Position numbers and translations under genes: made by a program. Positions 39,301 to 43,108 of a stretch of 64,000 nucleotides of DNA are shown in pieces. Position 1 is the first letter of the stretch, and each line of letters opens with the position of its first letter. Source of the stretch: Limnephilus marmoratus (taxonomy: Eukaryota; Arthropoda; Insecta; Trichoptera; Limnephilidae); assembly GCA_917880885.1 (NCBI GenBank), contig OU862928.1, positions 43,264,962 to 43,328,961 of the forward strand, given 5' to 3'. The notes beneath the pieces are model-generated. The model was not told where the DNA came from. It searched no databases and saw only the letters and a program-made list of their open reading frames with translations.

Positions 39301-41170
39301 CACTTCGAATAATTTATATTAAATTTTCCGTAGTCCGGGATGTAAAAAGATTCTGCGCATGCGCGAAAAAAAATATGTTGATTCTACTATTTTGGACCCT
39401 TCTATGTACAAAATCTGTAAATAAAGTGTCAGAATCGCTGGCGCCAACATTCCCTATGGTATGGGTAAAGACTTCATTCACCCTGTAGCCACAAAATATT
39501 TAAAAATAATTTTTGTCTGTGGGCATCTCCAACGACTCCAACTGTCATTTTGGCGGCCGCGTCACATTGCCGATGCGTGACATGCGTGTACCTCGAATAA
39601 AACATCATAAAACCTATCAATTTACGTAATTACGCAAGTAATGTTATTTTGGTAAATAGTTTATTGTTCTAGGAATGTGTTTCAGTCAATAAAATATACG
39701 ATAGGTTAAATTTAATCCACAAAACATTCAATTGAAGATCGTGAAATTTCCGTGTTTTTTTTGAAAAACCTGGCCCACAAGAGGTGAAAGACCACAATAA
39801 TTCAGGGTTGAAACGTTGCTTGAAATGGCTTTAGTCATGTTTGGTGACTAGATCTGAATGGCAAGGTACTCCCACACCTTCCTCTTCCCCATCCTTTTCC
39901 CCTTAAAACTACTTTCATTCTCACAAAATATCACATCTGGGGATGTCATAGTCTCACCGGCTACAAACGGATGGGATCAATTGGGACTTTTGTGCAATAT
40001 TTCCATAAGAAAAATGTTCAAATCTTTTATTAATGACGTATTTACACTATTAGAAAATTTGGTTCTTAATTGTAATGTGAATGAACGTTTTCATTAGGGT
40101 GGTATCTACTCTTTTTAAACAGGGTGTCCAGAAAATAGTAGTACAAGCGGGGAATTGGTGCATTTACATCACATTTGAATTGATTTTATGGAGTAACATT
40201 TCTTCATTTGGATTTTTATTCTCCAGTTAAAGTCCGAAAATTAAATCTTTTAGGTCAAATTTGAACATAATCGGTCACCAGGGGGTTAATACCAGCTGTA
40301 GATATTAAAATGTGTGGAAGCGTGATCCCGGCTGCTAAAGTTTTATAACCCTTAAAAAATATACACAGCAAAAAAACTGATTGCTCAAACCAACAAATGA
40401 TTTTTTAGTTCCTCTATTCAATATGGATTTACAAATTTCCCGTTTGTACTACGAGTTTCTGAACGCCGTGTATTAGAATATTTTTATTGTTGACATCTAA
40501 TCTATTTTTAAAATAGCGTACTTTGTATGTATTGGTGCACACCGATTTTATTTGTTTGGGACACCCTACCGTAGTCCCCTCTTACCCCGAAATAGCCCCA
40601 CAATATAGTTCACCATTATTCAAGAAGGATCTCTTTATTCTGATTTATCGGTACCTAATATTAAAATGAATTGTTTCATATCATTATATTTTCTGTGTGA
40701 TAATTAATGCACACATAAATTCATTAAAATGAGGTTAGTATTTTGTAATGATTGTTTGATGTAAAATAGTGTAATAAGTCCTTGTTGGTTTAACCGTCAC
40801 GTCTGACAACATCACAAACAGACGCTAAGATGATAGAAACACCTGTCCCTTAGTAGATGGTTATTTGATGGCTAGTTTGTGTATTGGTGTAGTCCCATGG
40901 CTATGACAAGGGCTCTTGTGCCGTGCAGCCAAGAGCTACAACCTGCACAAAGATATTGCTTACTTTCCGTATTGACTGACTCTAATATGCATATTGCAGG
41001 GCCACTATAGGAACTTCCTCACAGCCAGCAATATGCCCAGGACTGGTGGGTGCACCCAGCTGCTGGTGGGGCTCATCCTGGATAACAAGGAAAACACAAA
41101 CATCTGTACGGAACTCTACAGCCGCGTGTCCTCCTACATCCCCTGGGTGGAGAGTGTGGTGTGGCCCTGA
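9247..41170 (+). CDS. Predicted serine protease homolog (catalytically dead), eight exons, 5' end missing
   Basis: Eight exons with AG/GT borders and matching phases join into about 328 codons ending at TGA 41168-41170. The N-terminal part is Cys-rich (NKICCVENC), like the end of a CLIP domain. Next come a linker and a trypsin-fold region: LISERWLLT, FPFSRMYRPVCL, SQEECRRNF, DSHLC and YSRVSSYIPWV all align with conserved chymotrypsin-family positions. The His site (family TAAHC) reads TRASD, the Asp site (family NDIALL) reads NNLLLV, and the Ser site (family GDSGGPL) reads GHYRNFL. No IVGG-type activation site is visible. A secreted, non-catalytic regulator of a protease cascade is the likely role, as for other insect serine protease homologs. 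No signal peptide or start exon was found. An open frame across all exons argues against a pseudogene. Confidence 0.78.
9564..9663 (+). CDS. Pseudoprotease exon 2, CLIP-like cysteines
   Basis: A 100-bp exon follows a strong acceptor (tctcttttcccag) and precedes donor GTAAGT. It encodes YCSPSNKICCVENCPPLP, a CC-plus-C pattern as at the end of CLIP domains, followed by a Ser/Lys-rich linker. One base is left over, and it completes a Tyr codon with the first two bases of the next exon. Confidence 0.65.
9856..10105 (-). mobile_element. NA-B copy 1 (3' part)
   Basis: The antisense 3' tail is recognisable (TTAGCTTACACAGGAGGCCC, then the inner stem), followed by the NA-B body up to about 10105. NA-B is a short non-coding family sharing the LINE-J tail. 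Confidence 0.75.
10158..10197. repeat. Perfect 11-bp inverted repeat
   Basis: ACACGGGTTTG (10158-10168) and CAAACCCGTGT (10187-10197) can form a hairpin with an 18-base loop. A further GCACGGGTTT lies near 10236. Function unknown. Confidence 0.6.
10371..12000 (+). pseudogene. Decayed LINE reverse transcriptase
   Basis: Two open pieces (10546-10836, and 10790-11548 in another frame) encode an RT split by a frameshift near 10795. Motifs are FEDFRPINGLPK, LDFRRAFETID, LGVPQGSVLGPLLF and LFADDTLLY. After KYLGI the frame runs into an (ATAATC)n microsatellite at about 11512-11538 and stops. A third piece (11562-11825) resumes the C-terminal region (SRIKGKLDIKTRKLVYNTTV). It is a dead copy in the pseudoprotease intron, not obviously close to LINE-J or LINE-K. 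Confidence 0.85.
12058..12285 (+). mobile_element. NA-B copy 2 (5'-truncated, short subfamily)
   Basis: It starts at TTTGGTGACTTAGCAGGGGT and ends at the tail GGGCCTCCTGTGTGGAGCTC plus ACGCAAAAAA. It has the short form: the motif GGCG(A/G)ATGACCAGGA jumps directly to the CTGAACC...CAGATTC section. Confidence 0.75.
12531..14455. repeat. 90-bp minisatellite, 21 full copies plus a partial one
   Basis: The unit starts TCAGAGTTGGCTGGTCGCCT and repeats every 90 bp without indels. Each unit contains CCACGTGA, with the CACGTG palindrome (E-box core). Two linked variants exist: type A (TGCGGCGAGC with GGTTGAAC) and type B (TGTGGCGAGC with GGTTAAAC). The order is ABABAABAABAAAAABAAAA, then a final mixed unit. 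There is no open frame through the unit. It is flanked by NA-B pieces on both sides. Confidence 0.97.
14470..14697 (-). mobile_element. NA-B copy 3 (5' part)
   Basis: The antisense NA-B 5' region is present (GGTGTTGGTTATCCAATAAA, then GGCGGTACCCATAC). It lacks the hairpin tail, because the minisatellite takes its place. An (AC)n run follows at about 14720. Confidence 0.7.
14822..15224 (-). mobile_element. SINE-A, full-length copy with tRNA-like head
   Basis: Read on the minus strand it starts with a tRNA-like head (15224 to about 15152; box-B-like GGGATCGAATCCC-type sequence). The AT-rich linker, the ACTCTCAGTATCGCCCTGG body and the hairpin tail follow, ending CATGTAAAAAA at 14822. This is the best reference copy of the family here. 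Confidence 0.85.
15571..16167 (-). mobile_element. LINE-J copy 2, 5'-truncated
   Basis: The antisense tail opens it (TTACATTAACTCCACACAGG), followed by the C-terminal RT region in broken frames (RTGRFFDSF and STARLWNDL). Truncation is near GGGCGTACTGTACAGGGCCC. It is dead. Confidence 0.88.
16327..16675 (+). mobile_element. SINE-A copy
   Basis: A degenerate tRNA-like head (GTGGTCGATGGGTAAGGC, then CTCGCAATCCGAAGGTCGC) is followed by the linker, the body and the hairpin tail, ending near GGACTCTTGTGAGATAATTA. Confidence 0.8.
16738..16850. repeat. Inverted repeat with ~35-bp arms
   Basis: AACAAGTTCTGCTGCGTAAT through GTGACAGCTGTTT matches, inverted, AAACAGCTGTCAC through ACAACAGAGCTTGTT. The arms are imperfect and the spacer is about 30 bp. 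It is probably a tiny MITE, and a related piece (AAAACAGTTTATTTATAAA) occurs near 33255. Confidence 0.55.
16860..17324. other. AT-rich intron sequence, nothing recognised
   Basis: This is low-complexity AT-rich DNA with ATTAATTAATTAATTAATT near 17145. No gene or repeat family identified. Confidence 0.5.
17325..18622. repeat. Repeat copy interrupted by the CAGCC-TIR element
   Basis: Left of the insert is CACACCTACCCACTACGCAC and ATCACCCGGTAATCACTTA; right of it is TAATATAAATAAG and CATATCATAGGTACCCACC. A related uninterrupted copy lies at 12424-12520 (CCTACCCACTACGCACATCA, then GGTAATTACTAAATACACGT and CATATCATAGGTACCCACC). The 12.4-kb copy therefore acts as an approximate empty site. Confidence 0.75.
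17378..18557. mobile_element. CAGCC-TIR DNA element, copy 1 (1180 bp)
   Basis: The ends are CAGCCTTACTAAAAAA and TTTTTTTTAGTAAGGCTG, with a TTA target duplication at 17375-17377 and 18558-18560. There is no transposase gene. A second copy lies in opposite orientation at 44192-45792; the two share the terminal regions (AAAATTTTATTCAATTGA near one end, GTTATTGCAATAACA near the other) and internal blocks. The short TIR and 3-bp AT-rich target duplication do not let me name a superfamily. Confidence 0.82.
18696..18735 (-). repeat. tRNA-derived fragment with AAAT-repeat tail
   Basis: On the minus strand, GGGTTCGAGTCCCAGTTGCG resembles the T-arm and 3' end of a tRNA. It is followed by an (ATTT)n tail at 18670-18695. 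It is too short for a tRNA gene and is probably a SINE head fragment. Confidence 0.5.
18936..19397 (+). mobile_element. NA-B copy 4, full-length long subfamily (~460 bp)
   Basis: It runs from GGGCGGGTATGGGTACCGCC to the nested-hairpin tail (CTCCACACAG ... CTGTGTGGAG) and AATGTAAGAAAAAG. It carries the middle section missing in short copies (GGCGGATACGTTTACCC to about CGTCCGTCACTCCTGGC). It has no significant open frame and no clear tRNA or 5S head. It is proposed to be mobilised by LINE-J through the shared 3' tail. Confidence 0.85.
19510..19806 (-). mobile_element. NA-B copy 5 (short subfamily)
   Basis: Antisense NA-B missing its terminal outer stem, ending CCCATTCCCACCTCTCAAAT. It has the short form (CACTGAATTCC...GATGACCAGGA junction in sense terms). 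It ends just before pseudoprotease exon 3. Confidence 0.8.
19849..20000 (+). CDS. Pseudoprotease exon 3, linker to protease fold
   Basis: A 152-bp exon lies between gtttgcag and GTGAGT. It encodes 50 residues, including LPEKLYPCQQNG and DLCGPNPERHNPRYW, and ends in phase 0. Two further Cys residues here could form the disulfide tethering the N-terminal part to the protease-like domain. An NA-B copy ends only about 40 bp upstream, at 19806. Confidence 0.78.
20440..20487 (+). repeat. SINE-A head fragment
   Basis: GGCCTCCGTGGTCGAGTGGC followed by GACTAGCAATCC matches the tRNA-like head of SINE-A. The rest of the element is absent. Confidence 0.6.
20645..21083 (-). mobile_element. NA-B copy 6 (long subfamily)
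   Basis: Antisense copy from CTACATTAGCTCCAC to GGCACCCATACCCGCCTCCC. The inner hairpin of the tail has been lost (TTAGCTCCACTTAGTCATC), so the tail is deleted while the body is long-form. Confidence 0.8.
21494..21588 (+). CDS. Pseudoprotease exon 4, region of the lost catalytic His
   Basis: A 95-bp exon lies between ttttccag and GTAAGT. It encodes GFGSIGVYLISERWLLTRAS, then DWDTLL and two bases of an Arg codon. LISERWLLT aligns with the conserved SLISERWVLTAAHC segment of trypsin-like proteases, and the His position is substituted. Confidence 0.85.
21607..22345 (-). mobile_element. SINE-A copy interrupted by an NA-B copy
   Basis: The 3' half (21607-21775, with CACAAGAGTCCCATCTGCTC) and the 5' half with tRNA-like head (22103-22345, with the head at 22262-22342) flank a plus-strand NA-B. 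The consensus junction GTCACCAAA/CACGGCTAAAG is split between 21775 and 22103. Confidence 0.8.
21779..22102 (+). mobile_element. NA-B copy 7 inside SINE-A
   Basis: It runs from TTTGGGAAGCGGATGGGTAC to the tail inner stem and GGGCCTCCTGTCC. The outer stem and poly(A) are lost. Short subfamily. Confidence 0.8.
22479..22738. repeat. 52-bp tandem array, five copies
   Basis: The unit ACAGGGTGTTT(C/T)AGGACGG then CAGGCAGTCCTGTTCCCAC starts at 22481, 22533, 22585, 22637 and 22689 (the exact AGGGTG phase), spaced exactly 52 bp. ACAGGGTGTTT is a common start of insect DNA-transposon ends, so this may be an amplified transposon terminus. Confidence 0.95.
22911..22983 (+). repeat. SINE-A tRNA-like head, solitary
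   Basis: GGCCTCCGTGGTCGAGGGGT and GGTCGCGGGTTCAAATC give box A- and box B-like motifs. The acceptor stem does not close, so it is a SINE relic and not a tRNA gene. Confidence 0.65.
23578..25390 (+). pseudogene. Broken transposase-like gene of the TIR element
   Basis: Four open pieces, at 23578-24132 (MSVELRSSKKEIFLIGDVKH...), 24239-24475, 24557-25000 and 25038-25289, follow each other in order in shifting frames. The piece reading RETGRPGHLARVDKKLTEKE followed by WKNFITPKLVAALERCQLSV recalls a transposon-encoded family I have seen in insects and cnidarians but cannot name. One lesion is a perfect 21-bp inverted duplication at 24055-24100 that breaks the frame after KKLTEKE. Catalytic residues cannot be assigned. 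It ends at a Lys-rich C-terminus (CKKQSLKRKFND), then TAA. Confidence 0.6.
24055..24100. repeat. Perfect 21-bp palindrome arms, 4-base loop
   Basis: TCCTCCTCAATGTTTCTAAG plus G (24055-24075) is exactly inverted at 24080-24100 around TGCG. The right arm carries the ancestral coding sequence (LRNIEEEKRRAKYFSSL in one frame), so the left arm is probably the new inverted copy. Confidence 0.95.
27252..27345 (+). repeat. SINE-A body fragment
   Basis: It holds AGAAGATACTCTCAGTATCG and the following ATTGAAACATTG and AAATGGCTTTAG. The tail is missing. Confidence 0.7.
27390..27715. repeat. Dispersed repeat related to the 41.5-kb tandem pair
   Basis: It contains CCCGGCATCGCTCG, a C-rich tract at 27475-27510, TTTCATAATGCCAGAGCTCT and CAGTAGTTTTAAAAACATAC, ending TTCGCCTTTATAATAATTGT. 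This is a widespread insect non-coding repeat type. Its ends are not defined. Confidence 0.6.
28340..28605. repeat. 108-bp tandem repeat, ~2.4 copies
   Basis: The unit contains ATCGGATGAACGGTTTAGCA and ATGATGCCAGAGCTCACTAT; successive ATCGGATG starts are at 28381 and 28489. The same unit occurs inverted at 49684-50100. Confidence 0.85.
28685..31236 (-). mobile_element. LINE-K copy 1, truncated at the endonuclease boundary
   Basis: The 3' end has an AAATA-type tail (28685-28715) and GTAAAAGCCCACCAGGGCG. The 5' truncation falls at the endonuclease SDH motif: minus-strand codons read YHPPLHIVVN just upstream of the open frame. It carries one long intact RT frame, which implies a recent insertion. 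Other LINE-K pieces are at 46947-48510, about 57430-57560 and 63350-63487. Confidence 0.85.
29077..31209 (-). CDS. LINE-K ORF2 remnant: reverse transcriptase, 710 residues
   Basis: RT motifs in order are SYITPIFKKGDD and NYRPICIQSALPKIFESLV (about 275-290), TDFSKAFDKVSH (about 347-358), SGLPQGSHLGPILF (about 406-419) and LLFADDIKLY (about 433-442). The C-terminal region holds the LGVIFDTQLNFINHI and VRSLLEYNSIVWSP blocks typical of LINE ORF2. The frame has no internal stop. The endonuclease domain is missing, because the copy is 5'-truncated and lies antisense in intron 4 of the pseudoprotease gene. SGLPQGSHLGP differs from the GVPQGSVLGP of the other LINEs here and marks a distinct clade. 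Confidence 0.92.
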   Translation of the reverse strand: MYTNKPPLKQTTLNFKNADYDSINYQLTNTDWTFLTKNSDIEQNLEKLYETFSENIKSHVPSYTPKHRTYPIWFSTDLILLLKQKKQLHKIFKLTHQINDYSNFSETRKKCKTLSKLCYKAHITSVEKTALGTKNLWNFVKKLNNESTDYPPTMHYDGKIASSTHDIVNLFADHFQSVYESEISDNNVPSYIYPSTIHLQNYLITRESCLNKIISLDPNKSAGPDNIPPIFLKQCASAISGPLTTLFNHLLSSGHFPTRWKSSYITPIFKKGDDTDIKNYRPICIQSALPKIFESLVLDLIYPSILKVIDKNQHGFVSGRSTATNLLLYHNYITESFTKKKQVDSIYTDFSKAFDKVSHKLLLRKLYAIGLRGKLLDWFSSYLSNRILFVKIKHSKSKLFYATSGLPQGSHLGPILFLIFINDIISCFDDVEVLLFADDIKLYKQISNISDCLILQSNIDKLHNWCVANNLFLNIDKCKTLTFCRTKTPLSFKYTINTKILEKVKEIRDLGVIFDTQLNFINHIQEITNKGMKTLGFIIRTIKDFDSLEAIKIVYLSLVRSLLEYNSIVWSPYYQIHIKNIERVQHKFLRFINFKLHIPIQHINYTFLLNTLKLHSLENRRKIIDLTFLFKIIHSELNCCELLRLIDFKVPTRATRQNMVFGNNNSGTNNYLTHAPIPRFHTLANKFTSSIDVFNTKLPLFKKHLNDIFM
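31240..31900. repeat. 127-bp tandem array, five copies
   Basis: The unit begins TACCCGTTGTATATAA and contains GCAGGCGCTTGCATTATAAT and TTTCCCGGGACTTGG. Starts are at 31251, 31378, 31505, 31632, 31759 and (partial) 31881; the last spacing is shortened to 122. It abuts the truncated 5' end of LINE-K. Confidence 0.93.
31900..33235. other. Intron sequence without recognised gene
   Basis: This AT-rich DNA has TAGGTACCTACC-type motifs (about 32160 and 32490), a piece of the GCCAGAGCTCAC repeat (31955-31990) and an imperfect hairpin (GGCGGT at 32795-32800 with ACCGCC at 32831-32836, inner GTCGTT/AACGAC). Nothing coding recognised. Confidence 0.5.
33240..33475 (+). mobile_element. SINE-A body and tail with a different upstream piece
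   Basis: AAATGAGCT-type flank (AAAACAGTTTATTTATAAAT) leads directly into AATGGCTTTAGCCGTG and the SINE-A tail. The head and first half of the body are missing. Confidence 0.7.
33788..33922 (+). CDS. Pseudoprotease exon 5, region of the lost catalytic Asp
   Basis: A 135-bp exon lies between gttgcag and GTAAGT. It encodes 44 complete codons, including TVQHPQYIPGNNTFHAGTNN and LLLVEMDR, with split codons at both ends that match the neighbours (Arg and Pro). The family NDIALLRL segment here reads NNLLLVEM, so Asp is Asn. The intron before it is 12.2 kb. Confidence 0.85.
34061..34236. mobile_element. MITE with ~25-bp TIRs, complete copy
   Basis: ACAGGGTGTAACAGCACGTA with CCCGA on the left is inverted as TCGGGTACATGCTGTTACAC with CCTGT on the right. 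It is about 175 bp and non-coding. Partial copies are at 2963-3091, about 8230-8280 and the right end at 49220-49262. Confidence 0.8.
34297..34713 (-). mobile_element. LINE-J copy 3, 5'-truncated
   Basis: The antisense LINE-J tail (ACATTTACTCCACACAGGAG) and C-terminal region are present, ending near CCTGTTAGTTGAG. Frames are broken. The second inner-stem side is partly deleted. Confidence 0.85.
34714..35400 (+). mobile_element. SINE-A remnant flanking LINE-J copy 4
   Basis: SINE-A sequence at 34714-34790 (ending GATATGAATAGCCA) and 35290-35400 (CTCCACCTTCCTCT onward, ATAGCGGATGCCATAG) encloses a sense LINE-J fragment at 34795-35290. That fragment starts at GGGCGTACTGTACAGGGCCC and stops before the hairpin tail. 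It is strongly decayed. Confidence 0.65.
35463..35568 (+). CDS. Pseudoprotease exon 6
   Basis: A 106-bp exon lies between gtgtttcag and GTGAGT. It encodes FPFSRMYRPVCLHTAQESLG, then VGGLTLTRWDHTGSR. SRMYRPVCL corresponds to the family S..IRPICLP segment, and LTRWDHTGSR to the VSGWG region. It ends in phase 0. Confidence 0.88.
35729..35779. repeat. Short minisatellite, three copies of a ~17-bp unit
   Basis: CCCACCTGTGAGGTG is repeated three times just downstream of exon 6 in the intron. Confidence 0.85.
35788..36235 (-). mobile_element. NA-B copy 9 (long subfamily)
   Basis: Antisense copy from the tail (ACATTAGCTCCACACAAAAG) to GGCGGTACCCATACCCGTGT. Confidence 0.82.
36236..36715. other. Intron sequence with a C-rich tract and a short tandem repeat
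   Basis: A C-rich run lies at about 36437-36450. At about 36642-36714, GGGAGGTCCCGTCCTAGGGC and the following CCCTACCTC repeat twice with a unit of about 36 bp. No gene recognised. Confidence 0.6.
36716..36765 (-). repeat. Relic of a LINE-J/NA-B tail
   Basis: TTTACTCCACACAGGAGGAG is the outer stem of the shared tail; the inner stem is lost. Confidence 0.6.
37140..37530 (-). mobile_element. NA-B copy 10
   Basis: The antisense body is present from about the AGGAAGGAGAGGAAG section to GGCGGTATCCACACGC. The tail is scrambled (CAGGGAAAATATTATTTCCT). Confidence 0.78.
37570..37660 (+). repeat. SINE-A 3' end fragment
   Basis: GTTGGGGATGCCATAGTCCT and CAGGCTCCGAG, ending TGTGTGGTATTCAC. A shorter piece of the same tail lies at 38481-38525. 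Confidence 0.6.
37851..38318 (+). mobile_element. NA-B copy 11 (long subfamily)
   Basis: Full-length sense copy from TTTGGGAGTTGGGTAAGGGT to the tail (CTACACAGCATCC ... GGGCCACCTGTTTGGAGCTA), then AAAAATAAAA. Confidence 0.85.
38654..38779 (+). CDS. Pseudoprotease exon 7
   Basis: A 126-bp exon of exactly 42 codons lies between ttgctacag and GTAAGT. It encodes KPATLLSQEECRRNF, a proline/glycine-rich stretch, then VTDSHLCVTTSSDWRGC. SQEECRR and DSHLCV align with the conserved segments that precede the catalytic serine loop. Confidence 0.88.
39000..40010 (+). mobile_element. SINE-A copy split by a MITE
   Basis: A tRNA-like head at 39000-39065 (GACTAGCAATCCGGAGGTCA), linker and body run to 39140 (CTCAGTTTAGCCTTGGTGAA). 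They resume at 39785 (TGAAAGACCAC) and continue to a tail near 40010. Confidence 0.8.
39141..39784. mobile_element. 644-bp MITE with perfect 13-bp TIRs
   Basis: CCTCTTGTGGGCC at 39141-39153 is exactly inverted at 39772-39784. TGAA flanks both sides (39137-39140 and 39785-39788) as the target duplication. SINE-A on either side confirms both borders. It has no transposase. Confidence 0.88.
40119..40570. mobile_element. Probable MITE, short TIRs
   Basis: ACAGGGTGTCC on the left and GGGACACCCTA on the right are near-inverse. It is about 450 bp and AT-rich, with no coding content. The target duplication is unclear. Confidence 0.5.
41000..41170 (+). CDS. Pseudoprotease terminal exon 8
   Basis: The exon follows acceptor catattgcag and encodes 56 residues: GHYRNFLTASNMPRTGGC, then TQLLVGLILDN and LYSRVSSYIPWVESVVWP, ending in TGA. 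The YSRVSSYIPWV end is the family's C-terminal helix region (YTRVSSYLDWI-like). The family GDSGGPL loop reads GHYRNFL. The final ~45 bp plus the stop form the first unit of the 60-bp array that follows. Confidence 0.87.
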   Translation, partial: GHYRNFLTASNMPRTGGCTQLLVGLILDNKENTNICTELYSRVSSYIPWVESVVWP

Positions 41171-41480
41171 GCTCCCTCTCTCCGCCTGTCCTCCTACATC
41201 CCCTGGGTGGAGAGTGTGGTGTGGCCCTAAGCTCCTTCTCTCCGCCTGTCCTCCTAAATCCCCAGGGTGGAGAGTGTGGTGTGGCCCTAAACTCCTTCTC
41301 TCCGCCTGTCCTCCTAAATCCCCAGGGTGGAGAGTGTGGTGTGGCCCTAAACTCCTTTTCTCCGCCTGTCCTCCTAAATCCCCAGGGTGGAGAGTGTGGT
41401 GTGGCCCTAAACTCCTTTTCTCCGCCTGTCCTCCTAAATCCCCAGGGTGGAGAGTGTGGTGTGGGCGTCAGCTCTCTCTG
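41122..41480 (+). repeat. 60-bp tandem array grown from the pseudoprotease stop region
   Basis: Six units of exactly 60 bp. The first is coding (VSSYIPWVESVVWP plus stop) with its TGA at 41168. Downstream units keep TGTCCTCCTA and GGTGGAGAGTGTGGTGTGGC, changing CATCCCCTGGG to AATCCCCAGGG and TGA to TAA. Units 2-6 lie in the 3' UTR. The open frames across them in other phases are side effects of 60 being a multiple of three. Confidence 0.95.
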
Positions 41481-41534
41481 TCTGTCTAACCTTCAAGAAA
41501 AAATGTCATTAGTTCTTCTTTTAATTATTTTTAA

Positions 41535-42449
41535 CTAGCTGGTCCCGGCATGCGTTGCTATGCCATATAATATAGAAATTGTTTCTTCCTGCGTGTCCTT
41601 TCCCATTCGCCTCATTCCCCTTCCTCTCCCGTATCCCCATACCCCTTACGCGTTCCCAGTCCACCTTCCCTCTTTCCACTCCTCTCCCGCTTCCCCCGCC
41701 CCGTAAACCCCTCTCTAGAGTTCCCTTTCCCCCTCCCGAGTTGCCGTCCCCCTCCCCCTCCCGCATTCCATACATTCAGTCCCAGTACATTCAGTTTTCA
41801 AACAGCTCACGTATCACCTATTGCAATTTTTTTATACAAATTTCATTATGCCAGAGCTCACCGCTTCTTTTATACAAACCTTCTCCTGACAATAACGAAC
41901 ACAACAAAAAAAGAATTATCCAATTTGGTGCAGTCGTTCGTAAGTTATGGGCGTACATACATTTCGGCGATTCATTTTTATTAATATAGACTAGCTGGTC
42001 CCGGCATGCGTTGCTGTGCCATATAATAAAGAAATTGTTTCTCCCTGCGTGTCCTTTCCCATTCGTCCCGTTCCCCTTCCTCTCCCGTATCCCCTTCCCC
42101 TTACGCGTTCCCACTCCGCCTTCCCTCTCTCCACTTCTCTGTCCCGCTTCCCCCGCCCCGCAAACCCCTCTCTAGAGTCCCCTTCCCCCCTCCCGAGTTT
42201 CCGTCCCCCCTCCCCCTCCCGCATTCCATACATTCAGTCCCAGTACATTCAGTTTTCAAACAGCTCGCGTACCACCTTTTGCAATTTTTTTATACAAATT
42301 TCATTATGCCAGAGCTCACCGCTTCTTTTATACAAACCTTCTCCTGACAATAACGAACACAACAAAAAAAGAATTATCCAATTTGGTGCAGTCGTTCGTA
42401 AGTTATGGGCGTACATACATTTCGGCGATTCATTTGTATTAATATAGAA
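41535..42449. repeat. Two direct copies of a 456-bp repeat
   Basis: The copies begin CTAGCTGGTCCCGGCATGCG at 41535 and 41991 and each ends with ATTTCGGCGATTCATTT and ATTAATATAGA. They contain a pyrimidine-rich tract and CATTATGCCAGAGCTCACCG. They are nearly identical (differences mostly in the C-rich part), so the duplication is recent. Confidence 0.9.
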
Positions 42450-43108
42450 GATTATCTTTAATGTTATAATCCATGTTAAGGATTTTTTAAATATGTTTGC
42501 AATAACCATTATTTGCCCTAACCCGTGAAAAATCACGGAATATTCTAAATATTTGTCCACTCAGTTCTATTTTTGAAAATGACAATATATATGTAGTTTA
42601 TTAAAAGGTATATACACATCTATATTTGAGAAGACATTTTATATACTTTTATCTCATGTGTATTTTGTGTAAATTTTATGTAAATATGCTTTTTTTCATT
42701 TTTAATAATAGTTTCAATTTTTTTGTAACGTTACCCGTCTCAGAACAGACATCGTCTAGTGAGGCGTGTAACTTAATAGCATTAACAGCATCTTTAATCC
42801 TAGTGACTGCCCGGGTTGCCGGCAATTTAATTAATTATATTAATAAAAACAATATTATTCTTTTAAAATATTATACTTCATATGGGTAGATACTTTAATT
42901 CTTCTATAGTACTGAATTCTTCAAAAAAAGCATTTTAAATGTTGGAAAAAGCACTTAAATTCAAAGCGTTTGATTATGTACCCTTTACTGAGTTTTTTAT
43001 GTAGGAAACTATTCTGTGCTCTAACAGAGTTACTATAACTGGATTGTTCAATGTTCACACATAAGTGATATCATTTGTCAAAAAACCAGCAGAAATAAAT
43101 AAATAAAT
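42450..43108. other. AT-rich intergenic DNA with a LINE 3'-end fragment
   Basis: The 42739-42825 part (AGAACAGACATCGTCTAGTG to GCCCGGGTTGCCGGCA) matches the 3' UTR of the LINE at 23171-26942, in sense orientation. The remainder is unassigned. Confidence 0.6.

Noticed and set aside
41046..41538. Two overlapping open frames with 20-residue periodic repeats as a repeat protein
   Set aside because: They are alternative readings of the 60-bp array, open only because 60 is divisible by three.
41521..42560. Pro/Ser-rich and Gly-rich frames on both strands
   Set aside because: They fall in the C-rich part of the 456-bp non-coding repeats and have no start context or motif.
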